A DNA stretch of 64,000 nt, taken from positions 434,001-498,000 of the forward strand of contig NZ_JAKMHX010000030.1 of NCBI RefSeq assembly GCF_022048975.1. Direction: 5' to 3'. A program made the position numbers and the translations under genes. The notes beneath the pieces were generated by a model. It did no database searches, was not told where the DNA came from, and saw only the letters and a list, made by a program, of their open reading frames with translations. This DNA comes from Sporosarcina cyprini. GTDB lineage: Bacteria > Bacillota > Bacilli > Bacillales_A > Planococcaceae. Below, piece after piece: positions 7,870 to 16,649 of the stretch (the first letter of the stretch is position 1; each line of letters begins with the position of its first letter).

Positions 7870-8970
7870 CTATATGAGCGACGGCCGTAATTCAACATTG
7901 ACACCACGAGGTGCATGAACCGCGATTTTTACGTCAGGATGTTGAATTGTAATCCAACCAAGGCCGGAAATGACAATGTCAGTCTTCGGTTTCTTAATGG
8001 AAAACTCATGCCGCACTAGAGGTGGCAATGCATCGATCGATTCCTCAGTCGGAGGTGAAAGCAGTCCGCCGAGATGGTCAGCAAATAACTGATCCGCATT
8101 TTCAAGTTTGGTCCGGTGAATCGGAAGGCTGTTTGACACATGGACCGTAAAGGAGGAACGGTCGCCACTGATGAAATCAAAGCGTGCCAAACCGCCGATA
8201 TACAGTGTCTGCTCAGCATTTAATTGAAAGACTTTCGGTTTTAGTTCCTTTTTCGGCGTGATCGCCTTTAAATCATTCGGCCCTAGATAATGCGCCATCT
8301 GGTGGTCATTAATAATGCCCGGTGTATCGTATATTGCTTTGCCGTCGTCCAGCGGAATCTCGACAAGGTCCAAAGTCGTGCCCGGAAAATGAGAAGTCGT
8401 AATGACATCACCCATGCCTGTTGCATTTTTGATGATCCTGTTAATAAAAGTGGATTTTCCGACATTCGTACAGCCTACAACATATACATCCTTGCCACCT
8501 CGAATTTCTTCGATGGCAGCGAGCGCCTCTTCCATGCCTGTCCCTTTATATGCGGAAACGAGTAAAATCTCAGCAGGCTTCAGCCCAAGTTTTCTCGATT
8601 CCTCACGCATCCAGTTCTTCAGCTTGCCCTCTTTCACCGACTTAGGGAGGACATCTGATTTATTGCCGACCAATATGATATCCTTATTGCCGACAAACCG
8701 ATGTAGCCCCGGAATCCAGCTACCATTGAAATCAAAAATATCGACCACTTTCACTACGATGCCATCCTTTTGGCCAATCCCGTTTAAAATGGCCAAAAAA
8801 TCATCGCCTGATAGCGAAACTGGTTGCAGTTCATTGTAATTCCGCAATCTGAAGCATCGCTGACATAATACTGTCTCTTTTTCCAATGAAGCCGGCGGTG
8901 TATAGCCATCCCCTTTTGGATTTTCCGTCTGGATCGGTACACCGCATCCTATACATACTAATTGTTCCAA
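7870..8970 (-). CDS. yqeH: YqeH, circularly permuted ribosome-assembly GTPase
   Basis: A 366-residue GTPase needed for 30S subunit assembly. The N-terminus carries a four-cysteine zinc finger (CIGC and, after about 30 residues, CQRC). The GTPase motifs are in permuted order: NKSD (G4) comes before the P-loop GCTNVGKS (G1), followed by the DTPG (G3) motif. I chose TTG 8970 (residues VEQLVCIGCG-like in the family) because GGGAGGA lies 8 bases upstream; another TTG at 8985 would overlap yqeG. It starts right after the yqeG stop. Confidence 0.95.
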   Translation of the reverse strand: MEQLVCIGCGVPIQTENPKGDGYTPPASLEKETVLCQRCFRLRNYNELQPVSLSGDDFLAILNGIGQKDGIVVKVVDIFDFNGSWIPGLHRFVGNKDIILVGNKSDVLPKSVKEGKLKNWMREESRKLGLKPAEILLVSAYKGTGMEEALAAIEEIRGGKDVYVVGCTNVGKSTFINRIIKNATGMGDVITTSHFPGTTLDLVEIPLDDGKAIYDTPGIINDHQMAHYLGPNDLKAITPKKELKPKVFQLNAEQTLYIGGLARFDFISGDRSSFTVHVSNSLPIHRTKLENADQLFADHLGGLLSPPTEESIDALPPLVRHEFSIKKPKTDIVISGLGWITIQHPDVKIAVHAPRGVNVELRPSLI

Positions 8971-8972
8971 GC

Positions 8973-9488
8973 TTATTCCTCCCAATCCAGCATTCCACGC
9001 CGCTTAAGGCCCTTCATAATCCGCCTCTCGACTTTCCGGTTAAATCTTGTCACGAAGCCATCTGACTTTGCGACTGGTATAACAAGAATCGTACGGACGC
9101 CAAAACGATTTCCTCCCAGTATATCCGTCAACAGCTGGTCTCCTATCATGACGACTTCTTCCTTTGGCAGGCCCATTAGGCGAAGCGCCTTGCTGAACCC
9201 TTTGCCTAACGGTTTTTTCGCCTCAAAAATAAAAGGAATACCAGCAGGCTGACAGAATGTGCTGACCCGAGGCTCATGATTATTTGATACAACAACCACT
9301 TTCAGTCCTGCATCCCGCATCATTTTCATCCATTCAATGACTTCTGGAGTCGCTTCTGGACGGTCCCATTCGACTAAGGTATTATCCAAGTCCGTCATGA
9401 TTCCTTTAATGCCCTGTGCTATTAATGTGTCCGGCCTAATCTGATATATGTCTTTCACATATTCTCCCGGTAAAAATTGTTTGTACAA
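8973..9488 (-). CDS. yqeG: YqeG family HAD phosphatase
   Basis: A 171-residue HAD-superfamily IIIA phosphatase. The nucleophile motif DLDNTLVEWD, the VVSNN motif II, the lysine in EAKKPLGKG and the GDQLLTD motif are all visible. The physiological substrate is unknown to me. TTG 9488 is chosen: GGAGTGG lies about 7 bases ahead and the protein then starts YKQFLPGEYVK as in homologues. First gene of the yqeG-to-comEC block. Confidence 0.9.
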   Translation of the reverse strand: MYKQFLPGEYVKDIYQIRPDTLIAQGIKGIMTDLDNTLVEWDRPEATPEVIEWMKMMRDAGLKVVVVSNNHEPRVSTFCQPAGIPFIFEAKKPLGKGFSKALRLMGLPKEEVVMIGDQLLTDILGGNRFGVRTILVIPVAKSDGFVTRFNRKVERRIMKGLKRRGMLDWEE

Positions 9489-9521
9489 AAAATATCCACT
9501 CCATCTGACGATTTCAAAATG

Positions 9522-9530
9522 ATTATAACA
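9522..9530 (-). promoter_or_regulatory. Extended -10 promoter of the yqeG operon
   Basis: On the minus strand TGTTATAAT, a perfect -10 hexamer with the upstream TG of an extended -10 element. It is 34 bases ahead of the yqeG start. I see no convincing -35 box. Confidence 0.6.
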
Positions 9531-9651
9531 TATCCATCCTTTTTGCATGCGTCTCATCTTCCCCACCAGCCGGGTGAATCGTTCATGTCTACAGTGCTAT
9601 CAGTCGACCTGTTCGCATATGCTGTCATACAAAGACACAGGAGGTGGACCG

Positions 9652-10353
9652 ATGAGCGGATTCGTCATGGCGCTTGTCCAACTGTGGCTTGAAATTCCGG
9701 CAGTAGTCGGATATATCCGTGGGCAGGCATTCCGTCGTCCGCTGTCTAAAGCGGAGGAAGCCGAGTGCTTACAACGTCTTGCAGAAGGAGACGAAAGCGC
9801 TCGGGATGAACTGATCGAGAGAAACATGCGCCTCGTTGCACACGTCGTAAAAAAATTCCATCCAAAACACGAACAACTGGACGACTACATTTCCATTGGA
9901 ACCATCGGACTCATGAAGGCGGTCAACAGTTTCACACCGGACCGAAAGACAAAACTGGCTACGTACGCGGCCCGATGCATTGAAAATGAAATACTGATGT
10001 TCTTGCGCACGCAAAAGAAGGTTCAAAAGGATGTTTCCCTTTTTGATCCGATCGGCACAGACAAAGACGGCCAATCCTTGCAAATTGCCGATCTGCTTCA
10101 AACGGATGATGAAGCCCCAATTGAAACAGTGGAACAACAGGAACAAAGGGATCGTCTTTATCGGCATCTCGGCAAGCTTGACAGCCGGGAACTTGAAATT
10201 ATCCAGAGGCGATACGGACTGCTCGATGATCAACCGATGACCCAAAAAGAAATCGCCGAACAATTGAACATTTCGAGAAGCTACGTTTCAAGAATTGAGA
10301 AACGTGCGATCGTGAAACTATACCAGTTATTCAAACATGAATATAATGAATAA
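9652..10353 (+). CDS. sigK: RNA polymerase sporulation sigma factor sigma-K (pro-form)
   Basis: A 233-residue sigma-70 family protein controlling late mother-cell genes. A hydrophobic pro-sequence at residues 1-20 or so (FVMALVQLWLEIPAVVGY) precedes region 2 (GTIGLMKAVNSF, YAARCIENEILMFLR) and the region 4 helix-turn-helix (ISRSYVSRIEKRA). The pro-sequence is the part cleaved by SpoIVFB, whose gene is in this window. The reading frame is continuous, so no excisable element interrupts it as skin does in B. subtilis. ATG 9652 follows AGGAGGTGGACC. It is divergent from yqeG. Confidence 0.95.
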   Translation: MSGFVMALVQLWLEIPAVVGYIRGQAFRRPLSKAEEAECLQRLAEGDESARDELIERNMRLVAHVVKKFHPKHEQLDDYISIGTIGLMKAVNSFTPDRKTKLATYAARCIENEILMFLRTQKKVQKDVSLFDPIGTDKDGQSLQIADLLQTDDEAPIETVEQQEQRDRLYRHLGKLDSRELEIIQRRYGLLDDQPMTQKEIAEQLNISRSYVSRIEKRAIVKLYQLFKHEYNE

Positions 10354-10398
10354 ACTGCACAACATCCTACACTACATCCTGCACCGTGAAACGAGAGG

Positions 10399-10447
10399 AA
10401 AAGGCGTTCCAACCGCGTGTTCAATCCGCGAAAGGAACGCCTTTTTC
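10399..10447. terminator. Terminator after sigK
   Basis: Stem AAAGGCGTTCC / GGAACGCCTTT around a 23-base loop, followed by TTCC and Ts. Symmetric enough to also end transcripts coming from mtnN on the other strand. Confidence 0.8.
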
Positions 10448-10509
10448 CTATTGCAAATCCAGACATCATATGTTTTCTCCGTCTTGCAGTGGGCAGCTGG
10501 ATCACGCAA

Positions 10510-10590
10510 TCAGTCTGTGCTGACTTCACGCATAATAACAACTGCAATGACCGCTGTTGCAACGAAAGCTCCAGTCATCAAGAAAAACAT
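10510..10590 (-). CDS. Possible 26-residue hydrophobic peptide
   Basis: Open frame MFFLMTGAFVATAVIAVVIM followed by REVSTD: a short cytoplasm-excluded N-terminus, one membrane segment, and a polar end. ATG 10588-10590 is preceded by GAGGAGTGA at 8-9 bases, a strong ribosome binding site, 55 bases downstream of mtnN. Short membrane peptides of this type are often missed. I do not recognise a family. It could be chance. Confidence 0.45.
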   Translation of the reverse strand: MFFLMTGAFVATAVIAVVIMREVSTD

Positions 10591-10645
10591 AAGAAAATCA
10601 CTCCTCGCTTGTACAGGTTCTTCACTCCATCATACCATACCCGTC

Positions 10646-11338
10646 TTACAATTTCGATATCGCTTTCCGAACAATTTCCGACGAATGTTTGGCAGCCGTC
10701 GGTAAAAATTCATCAAACGAAATGGATGATTCTTTTCCTGCAATATCCGAGAGTGCACGAATAACAACGAACGGCATATTGAACTGATGGCAAACTTGCG
10801 CAACAGCCGCCGCTTCCATTTCTGCAGCAATCATGCTCGGGAACGCTTCCCTCACTTGTTCCACTCGTGCCGGATCACTCATGAACACGTCGCCTGATGC
10901 GATAAGCCCGATTGCATACGTATGTCCGCCCACTTCCACGACCGCCTCTTTGGCAATCGCAGCTAGTTTTTCATCCGACATAAAAGCGGCCGGCATGCCA
11001 GGGACTTGACCTATTTCATAGCCGAAAGCCGTGGCATCGACATCATGGTGTCGAACTTCATCCGAAATGACAACACTGCCCACGTCCAGCGTTTCGGAAA
11101 AACCGCCTGCCGAACCAGTATTAATGACGACATCCGGCTGATGCAGCTGAATCAGCAATGTAGTGGCAATAGCAGCATTCACCTTACCTATGCCGCTTTT
11201 GACAAGCACGACGTCCTTCCCATCGAGCTTTCCTTCAATAAATTCACAATTCGCTACAGCGGCTGATGTTTTGGAAGTCATTGCTTCCCGCAGAATTTCC
11301 ACTTCCTGCTCCATCGCTCCGATGATTGCTATTTTCAT
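10646..11338 (-). CDS. mtnN: 5'-methylthioadenosine/S-adenosylhomocysteine nucleosidase
   Basis: A 230-residue purine nucleoside phosphorylase-family enzyme that splits adenine from MTA and SAH, part of methionine salvage and methyl cycle clean-up. Characteristic segments are IGAMEQEVEIL at the start, GKVNAAIATTLLI, GSAGGFSETLDVGSVVIS, EMEAAAVAQVC and the active-site Asp in RALSDIAG. The start follows GGAGGGAATGGC. It is 14 bases after yrrS and probably cotranscribed with it. Confidence 0.96.
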   Translation of the reverse strand: MKIAIIGAMEQEVEILREAMTSKTSAAVANCEFIEGKLDGKDVVLVKSGIGKVNAAIATTLLIQLHQPDVVINTGSAGGFSETLDVGSVVISDEVRHHDVDATAFGYEIGQVPGMPAAFMSDEKLAAIAKEAVVEVGGHTYAIGLIASGDVFMSDPARVEQVREAFPSMIAAEMEAAAVAQVCHQFNMPFVVIRALSDIAGKESSISFDEFLPTAAKHSSEIVRKAISKL

Positions 11339-11352
11339 GCCATTCCCTCCAC

Positions 11353-12075
11353 TCAGTAGTCAAAATCCAATGTGCTTAACTTATCCATTTTAACAGGTTG
11401 CCAGCCTTGTCCGTCAACCCATTCAAGATAAACTCTGTACATTTGGGATTTATCGCGAGTAGAAACGATGCCGATCGACTTTTGTGGTCCGCCGCCGTTT
11501 TTGATTTTCCAAAAAATCATGGAATCCTCCGAAAGGCCAGTTGCATAAGCAAGTGCTTTCTTTTTCTCATTCCAGTCGACTGATTCTCCGTCATACGATG
11601 ACACATGTTCTCCGCTTTGTGCCGTACCGATTGGTGCCCAAGATTCGTTGACAACTGTTTCTGTCACTACTTTCTCATCGGTCGGTGTCACGGAGACAAG
11701 TTCCCCTTCTGCCGCTTCGTCTGTCACATTCGTTTCCTGATCAGATTCTGTCTGTCCATCGGTATCTGATGTGTCATTGCCAGATTCCGTTTCGCCAGCC
11801 GTATCATTTTCATCCACACTGTTCTGCTCGGAACCATCTTCCGGCTGTTCTTCTTCCATGCCAGAATCCTCGGACTCCTCTCCAGATGCTCCGCTCGTCT
11901 CAACGGTTTCTGGATCCTTTTCCTTCGTTTCATCCTTGCCCCCTATGATGATAGAGGCTCCTACTATGATAATGAGTACAACAACAAGGCCAATTAAGCC
12001 ATTTAATATCAAATTGGATCGACTTTTATTCCGTTTGCGATTCACCCTTGAAAAATTGGGATCTTGATTTGGCAT
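11353..12075 (-). CDS. yrrS: YrrS/DUF1510 family membrane protein
   Basis: A 240-residue protein with a basic cytoplasmic N-terminus (RVNRKRNKSRSNL), one membrane helix at about residues 24-46, a long extracytoplasmic linker of about 90 residues rich in E, D, S, T and Q, and a conserved C-terminal DUF1510 domain (ATGLSEDSMIFWKIKNGG). ATG 12075 follows AAAGGGGAGGATTT. In B. subtilis yrrS sits with a penicillin-binding protein gene (pbpI); that gene is absent here. Function unknown; a cell-envelope role is a guess. Confidence 0.85.
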   Translation of the reverse strand: MPNQDPNFSRVNRKRNKSRSNLILNGLIGLVVVLIIIVGASIIIGGKDETKEKDPETVETSGASGEESEDSGMEEEQPEDGSEQNSVDENDTAGETESGNDTSDTDGQTESDQETNVTDEAAEGELVSVTPTDEKVVTETVVNESWAPIGTAQSGEHVSSYDGESVDWNEKKKALAYATGLSEDSMIFWKIKNGGGPQKSIGIVSTRDKSQMYRVYLEWVDGQGWQPVKMDKLSTLDFDY

Positions 12076-12304
12076 AAAATCCTCCCCTTTCCTTCTCAAA
12101 AGGATACTACTCTATTTGACTCTTTTTCAATCGAATAGGTTTCATTTAATTAAATTTCAATGATTGCAACAGCTCCGAAACACTTTCCAGAAAGCTTCAG
12201 TAAGAAATGCATTGCCCGGAAGTATTGATATACTGGAAAGATGAAGATAATTGCCTGGTGCAAACAACCCTATCCACTCGAACAAGGCTAGGCCTTTCAA
12301 TTAG
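12076..12304. other. Intergenic region with no gene seen
   Basis: AT-rich spacer between yrrS and the greA terminator. I see no coding frame with a ribosome binding site. The promoter for yrrS-mtnN must lie here, but I could not fix its boxes with confidence. Confidence 0.5.
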
Positions 12305-12346
12305 AAAGAGCGATGGGACGTGTATCAAATGTCTCATCGCTCTTCC
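12305..12346 (-). terminator. Terminator after greA
   Basis: Stem AAGAGCGATGRGAC-type arms (12305-12317 with 12331-12344), followed on the minus strand by TTTCTAATT. Confidence 0.8.
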
Positions 12347-12366
12347 ATTAAGCTTTAGCAAGCTGA

Positions 12367-12843
12367 TTATTTAATTTCTACAATCGTGACGGACATTTCT
12401 CCGCCTGGCGTCATGATTTTAACTTCGTCGCCTTTCTTTTTGCCGATCAGGCCTTTCGCAATTGGCGAGTCGTTCGAGATAAGACCTTCAATAGGATTCG
12501 CTTCAGCAGAGCCGACAATGGTATACGTTTCTTCATCGCCATCTGGCAATTCCTTGAATGTAACCGTTTTCCCAATCTGTACTTCGTCATTGTTCAATTC
12601 ATCTTCTGTGATGATTACCGCATTGCGGATCATTGATTCCAAAGTCGAAATTTTACCTTCCACGAATGCTTGGTCTTCTTTAGCTGAATCGTATTCGGAG
12701 TTTTCAGATAGGTCGCCATAACTACGGGCAATCTTAATCCGCTCCACTACTTCTTTACGTTTTACAGTTTTCAAGTATTCTAATTCTTCTTCCAGCTTCT
12801 TTTTACCTGATACTGTCATTGGGTATTTTTTTTCAGAAACCAT
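12367..12843 (-). CDS. greA: Transcription elongation factor GreA
   Basis: A 158-residue factor that makes RNA polymerase cleave backtracked transcripts. The N-terminal coiled coil (about residues 12-75, with [16 protein letters not shown] at its tip region) and the C-terminal FKBP-like domain ([18 protein letters not shown]) are both complete. ATG 12843 follows GAGGAGTGTTGTGAA. It stands between terminators, so it is a single unit or reads in from udk past a hairpin. Confidence 0.97.
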   Translation of the reverse strand: MVSEKKYPMTVSGKKKLEEELEYLKTVKRKEVVERIKIARSYGDLSENSEYDSAKEDQAFVEGKISTLESMIRNAVIITEDELNNDEVQIGKTVTFKELPDGDEETYTIVGSAEANPIEGLISNDSPIAKGLIGKKKGDEVKIMTPGGEMSVTIVEIK

Positions 12844-12872
12844 TTCACAACACTCCTCATAATCCTGTTCAT

Positions 12873-12913
12873 AAAAACACTATGCCGCTCCTACGAGAGG
12901 TATGCGACATAGG
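12873..12913 (-). terminator. Terminator between udk and greA
   Basis: Minus-strand stem CTATGTCGC / GCGGCATAG with inner pairing, then TGTTTTT. It should end the mltG-yrrM-udk transcript, perhaps partly. Confidence 0.6.
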
Positions 12914-12945
12914 ATTCGTTTCTATTGAATTCTGAACCCATCATA

Positions 12946-13584
12946 TTACAATTTCGTTCCAGATTCAAGAATTGTTTTTATTTTCGTCACCATTAGGTCA
13001 ATGGCAACTTCGTTATGCCCGCCTTCCGGAATGATAATATCCGCATACCTTTTGGTCGGTTCAATGAATTGATTGTGCATGGGCCGTACAACGGTCAAAT
13101 ACTGATCGATGACGGAATCGATCGTTCTTCCCCGTTCCTGAATATCCCGCATAAGCCTCCGGATGATCCGCAAGTCGGCATCCGTGTCGACAAACAGCTT
13201 AATATCCATCAATTCCCGGAGCCTTGGATCTTCTAGCACTAGAATACCTTCCAGGATGATGACATCCTTTGGCGAAATTTCTATCGTTTCATTTGAACGG
13301 GTATGGAGCGCATAATCATACACCGGCTTGGATATAGATGTCCGCTCTAACAGCATTCCGACATGTTCGATCAAAAGATCGGTATCGAATGCGAGAGGAT
13401 GGTCGTAATTGGTCTTCAATCTCTCCTCGAATTCCAAATGCGACTGGTCCTTATAATAATAATCCTGTTCAATAACGACGACAGAATGTTCCTTGAATAC
13501 ATTGTAAATGCGGTTGGTAACGCTCGTCTTGCCGGACCCTGAACCACCGGCGATTCCGATGACAAGGGGTTTTGTTCCGCTCAT
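12946..13584 (-). CDS. udk: Uridine kinase
   Basis: A 212-residue pyrimidine salvage kinase phosphorylating uridine and cytidine. The P-loop [13 protein letters not shown] is near residue 10, followed by [10 protein letters not shown], the NYDHPLAFD segment and [12 protein letters not shown] 13584 follows AAAGGAGGAACATGC. It lies downstream of yrrM, 29 bases away, in the same direction. Confidence 0.96.
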   Translation of the reverse strand: MSGTKPLVIGIAGGSGSGKTSVTNRIYNVFKEHSVVVIEQDYYYKDQSHLEFEERLKTNYDHPLAFDTDLLIEHVGMLLERTSISKPVYDYALHTRSNETIEISPKDVIILEGILVLEDPRLRELMDIKLFVDTDADLRIIRRLMRDIQERGRTIDSVIDQYLTVVRPMHNQFIEPTKRYADIIIPEGGHNEVAIDLMVTKIKTILESGTKL

Positions 13585-13612
13585 GCATGTTCCTCCTTTG
13601 TCAGGAATGTTA

Positions 13613-14248
13613 TTATTTTTTTATTGCAATTAAAATGCCATCTCCGACCGGCAGAAGCGTCGTTTCGTAGTCCGGATGGGACATGATCCATTTAGTGAAT
13701 TCCTTCAAGTTTCGGATCATTGTCCGATTCCGTTTTGGCAGCTCCTCATCAGGTGTCAACACTGCTCCATGCATGAACATATTATCACAATAGATGATGC
13801 CGCCCGGCTTTACAAATTCCGCGTATTTTTCAAAGAACCTTTTATACTGACCCTTTGCCGCGTCAATGAAAAGCGCGTCATATTTCAAGTCCGGCAGTTT
13901 GTCATCTTCCAAGAGGAGTGCGTCCCCTTCAATAATGCGGATATGGTCCGAAACTATGCTCCGTTGGATGAAGTCGACTGCCATACGGTAGCGATCAGCG
14001 TCCCGTTCAATCGTCGTAATAGATGTTCCCCGCAAAGCCATGGCCATCCGGATCGCGGAATAACCGATCGCACTTCCGATTTCCAAAATGGCATTCGGAC
14101 GCTGAATGCGCAGCAGGCCGATAAATGTATCAATCCCGCTGCGATCCATGATCGGCACATTCTGCTCGCGGGCGAGGCTTTCCATTTCCGAGATTAACGG
14201 ATCTTCCGCGTCGCATAAATCTGCAATGTATTGATTATAGTCGCTCAT
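13613..14248 (-). CDS. yrrM: YrrM-type O-methyltransferase
   Basis: A 211-residue class I methyltransferase of the catechol O-methyltransferase-like family (B. subtilis TrmR/YrrM methylates 5-hydroxyuridine at tRNA position 34). Motifs: [16 protein letters not shown] for SAM binding, [13 protein letters not shown] with the metal-binding Asp, and [11 protein letters not shown]. Two ATGs are possible, 14263 and 14248; GGAAGTGGAAAG precedes the second, and AAAGGAAAG the first. It follows mltG by 15-30 bases. Confidence 0.9.
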   Translation of the reverse strand: MSDYNQYIADLCDAEDPLISEMESLAREQNVPIMDRSGIDTFIGLLRIQRPNAILEIGSAIGYSAIRMAMALRGTSITTIERDADRYRMAVDFIQRSIVSDHIRIIEGDALLLEDDKLPDLKYDALFIDAAKGQYKRFFEKYAEFVKPGGIIYCDNMFMHGAVLTPDEELPKRNRTMIRNLKEFTKWIMSHPDYETTLLPVGDGILIAIKK

Positions 14249-14278
14249 GCTTTCCACTTCCATTCATACGACTTTCCT

Positions 14279-15415
14279 TTATTCTCCAGACAAATATTGA
14301 GCCCGTTTCTGTAAATGCTCGTCATATGTCTTGGAAAAATGGTTGGTTCCTTCTTTATCAGCAAGGAAATAAAGATAGTCTGTCTCTGCCGGTTCCACGA
14401 CTGCTTCGATAGAGGATTTTCCTGCTCCAGCAATCGGCCCTGGCGGCAAACCTTGGTTTTGATACGTATTATATGGATCCTGCACTTCCAAGTCGGAATA
14501 GAGGACACGGTCTTTATGCACCCCTAGCGAATACAGAACAGTTGGATCGGTCTGCAATGGCATTTTGGCATCCAAACGATTGTAAAAGACACTCGCAATC
14601 GTTTCCCTGTCCGCCTTCGCAGTCGCTTCTTTCTCAAGTAATGAAGCGAAGGTTAACAGCCAATGGACGGATTTATCACTGGATTCCAAGTAGCCATAAT
14701 ACGGTGTGATGGCTGCTGATGTCGCGTCCAACATGCTCGTAACGATTGTTTCCAGTGATGGCTTTTCCTCATAGAAAGGATAGGTCGCCGGGAACAAATA
14801 GCCTTCAAGCGGATGCTTGATTTGCTCGCCACGAATTTCTTCCGTCAATAAGTTTGGATATTTGCCCATGAAGTATTCAATCGTTTTCTCATCATCGATA
14901 TACGCCATGAATTCTTTCTCGGATATGCCGGTCTTTTTCTCGACAATTTTACCGATTTGATCTAACGTCAAGCCTTCTGGAACCGTCATCGTAAACACAG
15001 GCTCGCGGTACACTTTACCTGTTTTCAAGCTTTGAATCAACTCATCGAGTGTCATGGCTTTCGTCAAACCATATGTGCCTGCCTGGAATTGCGATTCGTT
15101 CTTGAACTTCGCGTAATACTTGAAAACACGGGCATCTTTAATAATCCCGTTCTCTTCTAATTTTTTGGATATTGTATTTAATCCGGAACCGATTGGCACT
15201 TCCACTTCGATTACCTTTTCCGAATCAGGATCGACAGGCTGCAGTGAATCCACTATGTACTTGTATACCGCCCGTCCTCCAATCAGTCCGACCAATAAAA
15301 CGATCAAAGCGATGGCGAATACGATGCGCCTTACAATTTTCACTTCTTTTTTCTGCTCTCTCATCCGGTCGAGCATGATGTCCTTTTTCGATTCCTTCTT
15401 TGACTCATTTCCCAT
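14279..15415 (-). CDS. mltG: Endolytic peptidoglycan transglycosylase MltG
   Basis: A 378-residue YceG-family enzyme that cuts nascent glycan strands at the membrane. A basic cytoplasmic N-terminus of about 30 residues is followed by one membrane helix (IVFAIALIVLLVGLIGG), a LysM-like region and the catalytic domain with LLEKEATAKADRETIASVFYNRL, which contains the catalytic Glu, and QTDPTVLYSLG. ATG 15415 lies 9 bases after AGAGGTGA; a GTG four codons upstream overlaps that site. Confidence 0.94.
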   Translation of the reverse strand: MGNESKKESKKDIMLDRMREQKKEVKIVRRIVFAIALIVLLVGLIGGRAVYKYIVDSLQPVDPDSEKVIEVEVPIGSGLNTISKKLEENGIIKDARVFKYYAKFKNESQFQAGTYGLTKAMTLDELIQSLKTGKVYREPVFTMTVPEGLTLDQIGKIVEKKTGISEKEFMAYIDDEKTIEYFMGKYPNLLTEEIRGEQIKHPLEGYLFPATYPFYEEKPSLETIVTSMLDATSAAITPYYGYLESSDKSVHWLLTFASLLEKEATAKADRETIASVFYNRLDAKMPLQTDPTVLYSLGVHKDRVLYSDLEVQDPYNTYQNQGLPPGPIAGAGKSSIEAVVEPAETDYLYFLADKEGTNHFSKTYDEHLQKRAQYLSGE

Positions 15416-15485
15416 CCAGAACGTCACCTCTTTCCTGTACGAATACTCGTTGCCAAGACGTTGAAGCCGACTCCGTTAAACGCAT

Positions 15486-15516
15486 GAAAAACGGAATGGT
15501 CTGCACCATTCCGTCC
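15486..15516 (-). terminator. Terminator after yrzB
   Basis: Minus-strand hairpin ACGGAATGGT / ACCATTCCGT with a 4-base loop, then TTTTTCATG. It ends the long alaS-ireB-ruvX-yrzB unit. Confidence 0.85.
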
Positions 15517-15529
15517 CGTGCACATATAA

Positions 15530-15823
15530 TTATTCTTCGTCTTCCTCCGCAAGAAACGTATTCAACATTTCTTCGATCATATCCCATTCTTCATCCGTTT
15601 CGATTGGCATCAATTCGCCATCTTCATCATTTTCCGAAGGGATGAAAGCAGACGCATGGATTTCTATTTCTTCATCATCATCGATGTCCTCATTCTCACC
15701 CAAGATATGATAGAGCACATACGATTTTCCGAAATCTTCCGAGTCGAATGTGAAAATAACTTCACATACGTGCTCTTCTCCGTGCTCATCTACGATTGTC
15801 ATTGTTTCTTGTCCATGTTCCAT
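15530..15823 (-). CDS. yrzB: DUF1292 family protein YrzB
   Basis: A 97-residue, very acidic protein with no cysteine pair or membrane segment, containing the DUF1292 core ([25 protein letters not shown]). ATG 15823 follows GATGAGGTGATGG. The ruvX-ireB-yrzB trio is constant in Firmicutes. Function unknown. Confidence 0.9.
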   Translation of the reverse strand: MEHGQETMTIVDEHGEEHVCEVIFTFDSEDFGKSYVLYHILGENEDIDDDEEIEIHASAFIPSENDEDGELMPIETDEEWDMIEEMLNTFLAEEDEE

Positions 15824-15832
15824 TCCATCACC

Positions 15833-16252
15833 TCATCTATTTTTTGAATCAAGATACCCTTGAAGTATCATGACCGCCGCCATCTTGTCGATGACGTCTT
15901 TCCTTTTTTTCCTGCTGACGTCTGCATCGATCAACATCCGTTCCGCAGCCATTGTAGTCAATCTTTCATCCCACAGGACAACAGGCAAGCCAAATTCCTC
16001 TTTCAGCAATTCTGCATACTTTTCGGAAGCTTCCCCTCGCGGGCCTACTGAATTGTTCATATTTTTTGGATAGCCGACTACGAAAGCGTCGACATCGTAT
16101 TCAGTGACAAGCTTTTTGATTCTTTCCACACCAAATTGGCCGGCGTTTTCATCGATTTTAACTGTCTCGATGCCTTGGGCTGTCCATCCAAGAGCATCAC
16201 TGATGGCCACTCCGACCGTTTTGGATCCGACGTCCAAACCCATCGTCCTCAA
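15833..16252 (-). CDS. ruvX: YqgF/RuvX family, pre-16S rRNA nuclease or Holliday junction resolvase
   Basis: A 139-residue RNase H-fold protein. The catalytic acid is in [15 protein letters not shown]; the second lies in [12 protein letters not shown], and a C-terminal Asp in [12 protein letters not shown]. coli YqgF processes the 5' end of 16S rRNA. The start is TTG 16252, overlapping the ireB stop by 3 bases, with GGAGG 9 bases ahead inside ireB; the ATG three codons later is less well placed. Confidence 0.93.
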   Translation of the reverse strand: MRTMGLDVGSKTVGVAISDALGWTAQGIETVKIDENAGQFGVERIKKLVTEYDVDAFVVGYPKNMNNSVGPRGEASEKYAELLKEEFGLPVVLWDERLTTMAAERMLIDADVSRKKRKDVIDKMAAVMILQGYLDSKNR

Positions 16253-16521
16253 ATTGGGCGCCCTCCGTTTTCCCGGATATAAAATTTCACAAGTTCTTCG
16301 AGAATTTCATCGCGCTCCAACTTACGGATCAAATTCCTTGCTTCGTCGTGGCGAGGAATGTAAGCCGGGTCGCCTGAAAGAAGGTAGCCGACAATTTGAT
16401 TGATAGGATTGTACCCTTTGTCGTCCAGCGCCTTGTGCACACGGAGCATGACTTGTTTCACTTCCTGCTCCATCGATTCCTCAGGGAAGTTGAATTTCAT
16501 CGTCTTGTCGTATGAATCCAT
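16249..16521 (-). CDS. ireB: IreB family (DUF965) regulatory phosphoprotein
   Basis: A 90-residue protein (YrzL in B. subtilis). IreB of Enterococcus is phosphorylated by the PASTA kinase IreK and affects cephalosporin resistance. The family core [19 protein letters not shown] segment, [17 protein letters not shown] and [13 protein letters not shown] is complete, with threonines in the N-terminal region. ATG 16521 ([11 protein letters not shown]) follows GGGGTG at 6 bases. Located between alaS and ruvX as in relatives. Confidence 0.93.
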   Translation of the reverse strand: MDSYDKTMKFNFPEESMEQEVKQVMLRVHKALDDKGYNPINQIVGYLLSGDPAYIPRHDEARNLIRKLERDEILEELVKFYIRENGGRPI

Positions 16522-16649
16522 AATCGACACCCCGCTTTCCATTCATCCGTTACTAAAAATCGGATAAGTTTCCTTTATCCATTATACATGACATGCCTTT
16601 TCCGAATCAATCGCGTCCTTCGGCGATTGACCCGGAAATGCATAATCGA

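Noticed and set aside
9596..9633. Sigma-E or sigma-K promoter before sigK (CATACA at 9626, CATATG at 9616)
   Set aside because: The -10-like strings are suggestive, but no -35 element sits at the right spacing.
9652..10353. Skin-like excision site in sigK
   Set aside because: The gene is continuous, with no recombinase or flanking repeats in the window.
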